From Betaproteobacteria bacterium (GTDB lineage: Bacteria > Pseudomonadota > Gammaproteobacteria > Burkholderiales > SG8-39), in the NCBI GenBank assembly GCA_009693345.1, contig SHXL01000135.1, forward strand, positions 1 to 7,587: a stretch of 7,587 bases of DNA. Reading direction: 5' to 3'. Each line of letters starts with the position of its first letter. Within the stretch, counting starts at the first letter, position 1. The position numbers were made by a program, and so were the translations under genes. Positions 1 through 5,766 of the stretch are shown piece by piece. The notes under the pieces were generated by a model. The model searched no databases, had not been told where the DNA came from, and saw nothing but the letters and a program-made list of their open reading frames with translations.

Positions 1-1
1 A

Positions 2-817
2 ACTCTGGTCGTCGCGTCGTGCGCACTGTCCTTGCTCCTGCTCGCCGCAGGCCTGCTCGCCTCGTTCTTCCATCTCGGCCGCCCGGAGCGCGCCTGGCGG
101 GCCGCATCGCAATGGCACACGTCCTGGCTGTCACGCGAGGTGATCGTTCTGCCGGCGTTCATGGCGGCCGTGGCGATTTACGGCATTTCCGTTTTTTTTG
201 CTTTCGACAGGCAAATTTCCCTTGTTGTCGGAGCGGCAGGTGCGATTCTTTGCATTACGCTTTTCATCTGCACTGCAATGATCTACGCGTGCCTCAAGTT
301 CCTCCAGGAGTGGCACACCGTGCTCACGCCGCTCAACTACCTGCTGCTCGGGACTGCCTCCGGCTTCACGCTCGCGGTGCCGGTTGCCGTGCTCGCCTAT
401 TCGCAATTTGCGGGCGTGCTCGCGCTGGCGGCGTTCTCCATCGGCACGCTCGCCTATGTGGCGCGCTGCGCTTCGCTGGTGCGCAACGCGAGGCTGCGTC
501 CGAAATCCACTCCGGCCACTGCCATCGGCATCGATCATCCGCGCATCGTGCAGAAGGCGCAGGGTTTCATGGGCGGATCGTTCAATACGCGCGAGTTCTT
601 CCATGGCAGACCCGACCGTGTCGTGCGCGCGGTGCGCTGGGCGTTCCTGATCCTGGTGTTTCCGGTTCCTGGTTGGCTGCTTGGCTGGGGCGGCGGATCT
701 TTGCAGGCTTACATCGCGGCGTTCGTGATTCAGTTTATCGGCCTGCTGGCCGAGCGCTGGTACTTTTTCGCCGAGGCACGGCACCCGCAGAACCTCTATT
801 ACCAGTCGATGGCGTGA
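2..817 (+). CDS. DmsC/SoeC-type membrane anchor subunit of a molybdopterin oxidoreductase (5' truncated)
   Basis: This is the C-terminal 271 residues of a DmsC-family integral membrane subunit. Such subunits anchor the catalytic Mo-bisMGD subunit and the [4Fe-4S] subunit to the inner membrane and pass electrons to or from quinone. Seven hydrophobic segments are visible, at about residues 1-23, 48-68, 72-98, 111-133, 137-160, 212-229 and 234-256 of the visible part. With one more before the window edge this gives the eight helices usual for DmsC. Family landmarks are HLGRPERAWRA (24-34), SWLSRE (41-46) and the C-terminal AERWYFFAEARHPQNLYYQ (250-268). The reading frame is open to the left edge, so the start is missing. 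The gene lies 15 bp before a TusA-family gene, which favours a sulfur role such as the SoeC subunit of sulfite-oxidizing SoeABC over DMSO reduction. That choice is inference, since the anchor alone does not define the substrate. A T8 run lies at 192-199 within the gene. Confidence 0.88.
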   Translation, partial: TLVVASCALSLLLLAAGLLASFFHLGRPERAWRAASQWHTSWLSREVIVLPAFMAAVAIYGISVFFAFDRQISLVVGAAGAILCITLFICTAMIYACLKFLQEWHTVLTPLNYLLLGTASGFTLAVPVAVLAYSQFAGVLALAAFSIGTLAYVARCASLVRNARLRPKSTPATAIGIDHPRIVQKAQGFMGGSFNTREFFHGRPDRVVRAVRWAFLILVFPVPGWLLGWGGGSLQAYIAAFVIQFIGLLAERWYFFAEARHPQNLYYQSMA

Positions 818-832
818 TAGATTAGGCGGGCC

Positions 833-1060
833 ATGCAGCACGACAAGGAATTAGATACGCGAGGCCTGAACTGCCCGCTGCCCATCCTGCGGGCGAAGAA
901 AGCTTTCTCCGACGTGCAATCCGGGCAGGTGCTGAAGATCGTCGCCACCGATCCCGGCTCGGTCAAGGACTTCGAGTCCTTTTCCAGGCAGACCGGCCAT
1001 GCGCTTCTGTCCCAGGCCGAGGCGAACGGCGAATTCACATTCTTCATGCGGAAGAAATAG
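833..1060 (+). CDS. TusA/SirA-family sulfurtransferase (sulfur carrier protein)
   Basis: A 75-residue, complete member of the TusA family of small cytoplasmic persulfide carriers. The family signature is seen as RGLNCPLPILRAKKA, with the sulfur-accepting cysteine at residue 14 in a CPxP motif (C14-P-L-P17). The length matches the family (about 75-80 residues). The aspartate in VATDPGS and the final EFTFFMRKK strand fit the usual beta-alpha-beta-alpha-beta-beta fold. The ATG at 833 follows the anchor gene by 15 bp, with a modest purine stretch (TTAGGCGG) before it. TusA proteins act in tRNA 2-thiouridylation, molybdenum cofactor maturation or dissimilatory sulfur oxidation. Placement directly behind a molybdoenzyme anchor suggests sulfur delivery to or from that enzyme, or cofactor maturation, but the sequence alone does not separate these roles. 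I leave the symbol empty because several paralogues usually exist per genome. Confidence 0.93.
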   Translation: MQHDKELDTRGLNCPLPILRAKKAFSDVQSGQVLKIVATDPGSVKDFESFSRQTGHALLSQAEANGEFTFFMRKK

Positions 1061-1063
1061 CGC

Positions 1064-1558
1064 ATGGCGCTCGCCGCCCGCTGGATCCGGCTGCACCTGC
1101 CTCGCCTGACGGCAATGCCCGTTGCCTGTGCGGCCTTCGCGCGGGCGCAGCCCCCGGACTGCGCGCCGGCCGCGCTGTGGGGAAGTGGCGAGGACATGCG
1201 GCACGCCCTTGCGATTGTCGCGCCGTTGAAGTACCTGCCGGGCCGCAGAACGCGCTGGCGCTCATGGGCGCTGGCGCCGCTCGTAGCCACCTACCGCCGG
1301 TGCGGGCTCAGCGCCTATTACGATTTAGACCGGATCTGCCTGAGCGGGCAGCCGATCTCCGGCATCGACGCGGCGACGGCAGGCGCCTGCGCAGTCATCG
1401 TCGCGGATTTCGCCCCGTGGGGGGCGGACTTCATGGACGCGCTGCGCGTCCGGATCGAGGCGCAGTACGGATGGCAGTTCGACAACGCCTGGCCCGCCGA
1501 GTCCGAGCGCGGCGCGATCGTCGATGCGCTGGCCGAGGAAGCTGCCGATGCGAAATGA
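1064..1558 (+). CDS. Hypothetical protein, possibly a degenerate lipoate-ligase-like (LplA/BPL fold) domain
   Basis: A 164-residue protein of unknown function. It starts 3 bp after the tusA-like stop, with GGAAG about 9 bp before the ATG, so it is probably translationally coupled. By eye its segments fall in the order of an LplA/biotin-ligase core. FARAQ (25-29) sits where the family has GRxQ, LWGSGEDMRHALAIVAP (38-54) where it has the RRxTGG...hd..dl loop, and the helix with LAPLVATYRRCGL (70-82) leads into YYDLDRICLSGQPISG (85-100), like the DlxxxGrKisG hairpin. A strand (109-116) and an amphipathic helix plus YGW (123-137) follow. The catalytic lysine position of GrKisG reads Q-P here, and the N-terminal helix of the family is absent, so an active ligase is unlikely. 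An alternative start is the ATG at 1196, but it would remove the first motifs. No signal peptide is obvious. Homology is a pattern-based guess; that the gene is real is much more secure, from its packing and codon bias. Confidence 0.7.
   Translation: MALAARWIRLHLPRLTAMPVACAAFARAQPPDCAPAALWGSGEDMRHALAIVAPLKYLPGRRTRWRSWALAPLVATYRRCGLSAYYDLDRICLSGQPISGIDAATAGACAVIVADFAPWGADFMDALRVRIEAQYGWQFDNAWPAESERGAIVDALAEEAADAK
1535..1540 (+). promoter_or_regulatory. Ribosome binding site deciding the FecR-domain gene start
   Basis: GAGGAA lies 7 bases before the ATG at 1548, inside the end of the preceding gene. The upstream in-frame ATG at 1524 has no comparable site, and using it would add residues before the twin-arginine signal. 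This site therefore supports the 1548 start and coupling to the upstream gene. Confidence 0.65.
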
Positions 1559-2228
1559 TGTGCATGTGGACAGGCGTCAATGGTTGCGCATGACCGGGGC
1601 GCTGCTTGCCGTGCAGATGGCGTGGCTGCGCCATGCGCTCGCGGCCGGAGCGGTGGAGAAGGGCGTGTATCGCGTGCGCGGCGATGTGCGCGTCAACGGC
1701 GCGCCGGCGAAGGAGGGCATGGACGTCAAGGCGGGCGACGTCGTCACCACCGGCGCGGCGAGCGAGGTGGTGTTCGTCACCGGCAAGGATGCGTTCCTGA
1801 TCCGGGCGAACTCACGCGTCGAGGCGCAGGGCGCGCTCGGCGCGCTGGTCCTGTCGGGCCTGCGCTTGCTGACGGGCGCGGTGCTGTCGGTGTTTTCACC
1901 GGGCGAGCGCAGGACCCTCCAAACCGCTACGGCGACCATCGGCATCCGCGGCACCGCGGTCTATCTGGAAGCGGAGGAAACGCGCACCTACGTGTGTACC
2001 TGCTACGGCGAGGCGGATATCGAGTCCACCGCCGATCCGTCTGCGCGCGAGACCGTGCGCACGACGCACCATGAGCAGCCGCGCTACATCATGGGGGCCG
2101 GGGCGCCGCAGATGCTGATGGGCGCGCCTGTGCTCAACCACACTGACGCGGAACTGACCATGCTGGAAAGTCTTGCGGGACGCAAACCGCCATTCCTGGA
2201 CATGCCGGGATACGGGCCCAGATACTAA
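1548..2228 (+). CDS. Tat-exported FecR-domain protein
   Basis: A 226-residue protein with an N-terminal twin-arginine signal: DRRQWLR at residues 8-14, a hydrophobic stretch, then HALAAGA (29-35), where cleavage after ALA (32) is likely. The mature part starts with a FecR-type beta domain: VYRVRGDVRVNG (40-51), then VKAGDVVTTGAASEVVFV (60-77), then LIRANSRVEAQG (84-95). It continues to the family's late motif TIGIRGTAVYLE (130-141). Such domains are found in periplasmic signalling and cell-envelope proteins. Unlike FecR anti-sigma regulators it has no cytoplasmic N-terminal domain and no transmembrane helix after it, and no sigma-factor gene is next to it. A C-T-C pair (C150, C152) and a His-His pair (174-175) in the C-terminal half are possible metal or disulfide sites. 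The start overlaps the upstream stop by 11 bp. The role is unknown; a periplasmic accessory to the neighbouring oxidoreductase is only a guess. I consider the FecR-domain call strong and the Tat call good. Confidence 0.88.
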   Translation: MRNDVHVDRRQWLRMTGALLAVQMAWLRHALAAGAVEKGVYRVRGDVRVNGAPAKEGMDVKAGDVVTTGAASEVVFVTGKDAFLIRANSRVEAQGALGALVLSGLRLLTGAVLSVFSPGERRTLQTATATIGIRGTAVYLEAEETRTYVCTCYGEADIESTADPSARETVRTTHHEQPRYIMGAGAPQMLMGAPVLNHTDAELTMLESLAGRKPPFLDMPGYGPRY

Positions 2229-2234
2229 AACTAG
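2229..2234. other. Tail-to-tail junction of two convergent transcription units
   Basis: Only six bases separate the TAA of the FecR-domain gene (2226-2228) from the TGA of valS (2235-2237, minus). There is no intergenic hairpin with a T-run on either strand, so each transcript must run into the opposite gene or be stopped by Rho. The junction overlaps the short palindrome ACTAGT (2230-2235), which is too small to act as a terminator. Confidence 0.85.
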
Positions 2235-4985
2235 TCAGCTTCTGCCGGAGAGCTTGTCGAGCTGCTGCTGCAGCTTGCTGACGGTCGCCTCGAACCCGGA
2301 CAGGCGCGCGCGTTCCTGCTCCACCACTTTGGCCGGTGCGCGATCCACGAAAGAGGCGTTGGCGAGCTTCGCCTTTGCTTTTTCGATCTCGCCCGCGAGG
2401 CGCGCGGTTTCCTTCTTCAAGCGTTCGCGTTCGGCCCCGACGTCCAGTTCAATCTTGAACATCAGGCGGTGCTCGCCCACCGCAGTCATGGGTGCATCGA
2501 GTTTTGGAAGATCCGCGACAACCAGGATCTCCGCGGCGACCAACGCGGTGTTCGCGCTCATGGTGGAGACGGAGGGTTGACCGGTGATGTACAGGGGCGT
2601 GCGCAGATTCGGGGGCAGCTTCGATTCGCTTTTCAGATTGCGTGCCCCGTTGACAATCGCCTTCGCGGTTGCGATCTCGCGTTCCGCGGGCTCATCGATC
2701 TTCTGGACCTGACACTTCGGATAAGGCGCGAGCATGATGGTCTCGCCCTGCCTGCCCGCGAGCGGAGCAACGCTCTGCCAGAGCTCCTCGGTGATGAACG
2801 GGATGACGGGATGGGCCAACCGCAGCGCGGCTTCCAGGACCCGTACCAGCGTCCGGCGAGTGGCGCGCTGTTGCGCCTCGCTGCCGTTAGCGAGTTGCCT
2901 CTTCGCGATTTCCAAATACCAATCGCAATATTCGTCCCAGACGAAGCGGTAGATCGCGGCAGCAACGTTGTCGAAACGGTAATCGGAAAATCCCTTCTCC
3001 ACTTCCGCTTCGGCGCGCTGCAGGGTGCTGATGATCCATTTGTCCCAGGTCGACAACTCGATCGGCTTCGATTCGTCAGCGCCGCAGTCCTTGCCCTCGG
3101 TATTCATCAGCACGAAGCGCGTGGCGTTCCACAGCTTGTTGCAGAAGTTCCGGTAACCCTCGCAGCGGCCGAGGTCGAAATTGAGCGTGCGCGAGAAATT
3201 CGCAAGCGAAGTGAAAGTGAAGCGCAGCGCGTCGGCGCCGAAGGACGGGATGCCCTTCGGGTAGTGGCTCTTCACGTAGTTTTCTATTTTCTTCTGGTGT
3301 TCCGCCTTCATCAACCCGGTCATTGATTTCTTCAGCAAGGAATCAAAATCAATGCCGTCGATCAGGTCGATCGGGTCGAGCGTGTTGCCCTTCGACTTCG
3401 ACATCTTCTGGCCTTCGGCATCGCGCACGATGGCGTTGATGTAGACGTGGTGGAACGGCACCTTGCCGGTGAAATGCAGGCTCGCCATGATCATCCGGGC
3501 GACCCAGAAGAAAATGATGTCGAAACCGGTCACCAGCACCGAGGAGGGCAGGAAGGTCTCGAGGTCCTTGGTTTGCGCCGGCCAGCCGAGCGAGGAGAAC
3601 GGCACCAGCTGCGACGAGAACCAGGTGTCCAGTACATCCGGATCCCTGGTCAGTTTGGATTTTATTTTGTATTTCTCAATAACCTCGGCTTCTGATCTCC
3701 CTACATAGACATTGCCCTGCTCGTCGTACCACGCCGGAATCTGGTGGCCCCACCAGAGCTGCCGCGAAATGCACCAGTCCTGAATATTTTCCAGCCAGTG
3801 GTTGTAGGTCGAGGTCCAGTGCTCGGGAAAGAATTTCACCTGGCCGTTCGCGACCACTTCCAGCCCGCGCTTCGCCATCCCGTCCATCTTCACGAACCAC
3901 TGGTCGGTGAGCATCGGCTCGACGATCACGCCGGTGCGCCCCGAGCGCGGTACGCGCAGCTTGTACGGCTTTTCCGAAACCAGATAATTGTTTTCTTTCA
4001 AATCCGAAAGAATCCGCTTTCGGGCTGCGAAGCGGTCCAGGCCGTCGTAGGCGGTGCCCTTGATCTTCGCTTCGAGAGTCAGGATCTGGATCAGAGGCAG
4101 CTTGTGGCGTTGGCCGATCGCGTAGTCATTGAAATCGTGCGCCGGCGTGATCTTGACGCAGCCGGTGCCGAATTCCCGGTCGACGTATGCGTCCGCGATG
4201 ATGGGAATTTGGCGGCCGGTCAAAGGCAGCGTGACTTGTCTGCCAACCAGTGCTGCATATCGCTCGTCTTTCGGATTCACCGCGACGGCAACGTCGCCGA
4301 GCATGGTTTCCGGTCGCGTCGTCGCGACCGTGATGCTGAAGCCGTCTCCCGGATACCGGATTTCCCAGATCTTGCCGTTCTCTTCTTCGCTGTCGACCTC
4401 GAGGTCGGAGACCGCGGTGCCTAGCTGCGGATCCCAGTTGACCAGCCGCTTGCCGCGGTAGATGAGCCCTTGCTCGTTCAGCCGGACGAATACTTCGATC
4501 ACCGCACGCGACATTTTTGCGTCCATCGTGAAGTAGCCGGCCTTTTGCCCTTCCGTGTCGGCGTAGTTCCAGTTGCACGAGGCGCCCAGGCGGCGCATCT
4601 GGCGGGTGATGGAGGCGCCCGATTGCTGTTTCCACTCCCAGACCCGCTTCACGAAGCCTTCGCGGCCAAGGTCGCGGCGCGTTTTTCCTTCATCCTGCAG
4701 CTGGCGCTCGACCACGATCTGGGTCGCGATGCCGGCGTGGTCGGTACCGGCCACCCAATTTGTGTTGCCGCCGTGCATCCGGTGGTAGCGGATGAGCGCA
4801 TCCATGAGCGTCTGCTGGAACGCGTGGCCCATGTGCAGCGTGCCGGTGACGTTCGGGGGTGGGAGCTGAATACAAAACGGTACGCCGGTGCTGTCCTTCC
4901 GCTCCGCAAACCAGCCCGCGGACTCCCAGTGCGCGTACCAGCGGCGCTCGACCGCATGCGGTTCGAAGCTCTTGTCCAGCGCCAT
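2235..4985 (-). CDS. valS: Valyl-tRNA synthetase
   Basis: A complete 916-residue class Ia synthetase that charges tRNA-Val in the cytoplasm. The HIGH signature appears as HMGH (51-54) after PPPNVTGTL, and the KMSKS signature as KMSKS (527-531). The inserted editing domain, which clears mischarged threonine, is marked by ATTRPETMLGD (221-231) and GTGCVKITPAHDFNDYAIG (273-291). DTWFSS (453-458), the anticodon-binding domain with HPVIPFITEELW (725-736), and a C-terminal coiled coil rich in K/E/R (about 848-913) follow. The length is close to E. coli ValS (951). I chose the ATG at 4985 because MALDKSFEPHAVERRWY matches the usual N-terminus. An in-frame ATG at 5027 would add 14 residues inside the upstream gene. 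The start lies one base after the upstream stop (TAGCATG), so translation is probably coupled; no strong Shine-Dalgarno is seen. Short AT-richer patches (around 3650-3710 and 3980-4020) interrupt the GC-rich codon use without breaking the frame. Confidence 0.98.
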   Translation of the reverse strand: MALDKSFEPHAVERRWYAHWESAGWFAERKDSTGVPFCIQLPPPNVTGTLHMGHAFQQTLMDALIRYHRMHGGNTNWVAGTDHAGIATQIVVERQLQDEGKTRRDLGREGFVKRVWEWKQQSGASITRQMRRLGASCNWNYADTEGQKAGYFTMDAKMSRAVIEVFVRLNEQGLIYRGKRLVNWDPQLGTAVSDLEVDSEEENGKIWEIRYPGDGFSITVATTRPETMLGDVAVAVNPKDERYAALVGRQVTLPLTGRQIPIIADAYVDREFGTGCVKITPAHDFNDYAIGQRHKLPLIQILTLEAKIKGTAYDGLDRFAARKRILSDLKENNYLVSEKPYKLRVPRSGRTGVIVEPMLTDQWFVKMDGMAKRGLEVVANGQVKFFPEHWTSTYNHWLENIQDWCISRQLWWGHQIPAWYDEQGNVYVGRSEAEVIEKYKIKSKLTRDPDVLDTWFSSQLVPFSSLGWPAQTKDLETFLPSSVLVTGFDIIFFWVARMIMASLHFTGKVPFHHVYINAIVRDAEGQKMSKSKGNTLDPIDLIDGIDFDSLLKKSMTGLMKAEHQKKIENYVKSHYPKGIPSFGADALRFTFTSLANFSRTLNFDLGRCEGYRNFCNKLWNATRFVLMNTEGKDCGADESKPIELSTWDKWIISTLQRAEAEVEKGFSDYRFDNVAAAIYRFVWDEYCDWYLEIAKRQLANGSEAQQRATRRTLVRVLEAALRLAHPVIPFITEELWQSVAPLAGRQGETIMLAPYPKCQVQKIDEPAEREIATAKAIVNGARNLKSESKLPPNLRTPLYITGQPSVSTMSANTALVAAEILVVADLPKLDAPMTAVGEHRLMFKIELDVGAERERLKKETARLAGEIEKAKAKLANASFVDRAPAKVVEQERARLSGFEATVSKLQQQLDKLSGRS

Positions 4986-4986
4986 G

Positions 4987-5325
4987 CTAGGAACCGGGCT
5001 TGAGCGGATTCGCCTTGCGTGCGGCAAGCGCGTGCTCGACCGCTTCGCGCACCGAGCGGCGCAGTTCCTTTTCCAGCTCGGAGCGCAGGCCGGCGATCTG
5101 CTTGTTCAATTCGGGAATCAGGCGCACCACCAGGACGCGCTCGATGTCCGCCGCGAGCGCCTTCTCGGCATGCGCCGCCTCCGGTGATTGCGCCGCGACG
5201 TCGGGTGCGACGATTTCGGTGAGCAGGGGCACCTCTTCGACCGCGCGCTGCGTATCCTCCTGCTGGCGGCGCATCAGCGTATCGACGCGCTCGATCAGCC
5301 GGTTGGGGTCGCGGCCTTCGCTCAC
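4987..5325 (-). CDS. Small coiled-coil protein between holC and valS, DUF2486-like
   Basis: A 112-residue protein of unknown function, predicted cytoplasmic and without signal peptide or membrane segment. It starts at a GTG (5325-5323) that overlaps the holC stop in GTGA, which also fixes the start; its own TAG is one base before valS. The N-terminus RDPNRLIERVDTLMRR (5-20) is helical, then comes EVPLLTEIVAP (31-41). A long charged helix (about 52-103) carries heptad-like leucines in IPELNKQIAGLRSELEKEL. The PLLTEI motif and the position between holC and valS resemble the DUF2486 family known from Burkholderia, whose function is unknown; this resemblance is from memory. The tight coupling on both sides says the gene is expressed with its neighbours but does not reveal its job. 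Confidence 0.82.
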   Translation of the reverse strand: MSEGRDPNRLIERVDTLMRRQQEDTQRAVEEVPLLTEIVAPDVAAQSPEAAHAEKALAADIERVLVVRLIPELNKQIAGLRSELEKELRRSVREAVEHALAARKANPLKPGS

Positions 5326-5747
5326 TTTCCGGCCAGGTCGTGGTTGCGGATCGCGTAGCCGCGGTCGCGGTAGAACTTGAAGCGCGTCCGTCCGGCGAGA
5401 ACCTGTTCCTCGTCCTGGGGGACGATTTCCAGCAGGCGCTCGTGGCGCTCGAAGAACGGCGGGCATTCGGAAGAGAGATTCAGCAGCACTTCGCAAGCCG
5501 CCGCCGGCAGCGCATCGTCCGATGCGATGAGTACCGGGGTGACGGCCGCGAGCGGGTCATGCGCATGGCAGTGCGGAATGAAGGAAGCCGCCTGCGCGGT
5601 CCACAGCAGGCGGTCGACCTTCTGCGCCACGTCAGGCTGCGGCGCGTAGATCAGCACCCGCTTTTTCTGCTGTAGCGCCTTGCCCGCGAGCCGGCAGGCG
5701 ACGCCCAGCCGGTCGCCCGCGTTGAAGTAGAAGTCAATCGAGGTCAT
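5322..5747 (-). CDS. holC: DNA polymerase III subunit chi
   Basis: A 141-residue protein, close to E. coli HolC (147). Chi binds psi in the clamp loader and contacts single-strand binding protein at the replication fork. The N-terminus MTSIDFYFNAGDRLGVACRL and the central LLWTAQAASFIPHCHA (47-62), matching the family's LWTFxxxSFLPH region, are diagnostic. They are followed by PVLIASD (71-77) and the C-terminal RTRFKFYRDRGY (120-131). The ATG at 5747 lies 19 bp after the pepA stop, without a strong Shine-Dalgarno, and the end overlaps the next gene by 4 bp. The pepA-holC-valS order is common in beta- and gammaproteobacteria, which supports the call. Confidence 0.95.
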   Translation of the reverse strand: MTSIDFYFNAGDRLGVACRLAGKALQQKKRVLIYAPQPDVAQKVDRLLWTAQAASFIPHCHAHDPLAAVTPVLIASDDALPAAACEVLLNLSSECPPFFERHERLLEIVPQDEEQVLAGRTRFKFYRDRGYAIRNHDLAGK

Positions 5748-5766
5748 GACCAGGACAACGCGCGGG

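Noticed and set aside
19..825. A 268-residue plus-strand open frame overlapping the anchor gene
   Set aside because: It is Arg/Ala/His-rich with no recognisable family, and the frame one base over encodes a clear DmsC-type membrane protein. It is a GC-rich shadow frame.
2234..2282. GTCAGC ... GCTGAC pairing at the end of valS as a possible terminator
   Set aside because: The arms are only 6 bp with a loop of 37 bases and no T-run. The CTG/CAG content reflects the leucine- and glutamine-rich coiled coil (KLQQQLDKL).
3640..3720. AT-richer patch in valS considered as a recombined or inserted segment
   Set aside because: The reading frame and the expected ValRS sequence continue through it. Lys/Ile/Tyr-rich residues explain the base composition.
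4311..4330. Inverted repeat CGGTCGCG / CGCGACCG with a 4-base loop inside valS
   Set aside because: It encodes the conserved editing-domain residues VATTRP. It lies mid-gene without a T-run, so a regulatory role is unlikely.
3744..4424. A 226-residue plus-strand frame, with others opposite valS
   Set aside because: They lie inside the intact valS gene and show no domain, no start signal and no family resemblance.
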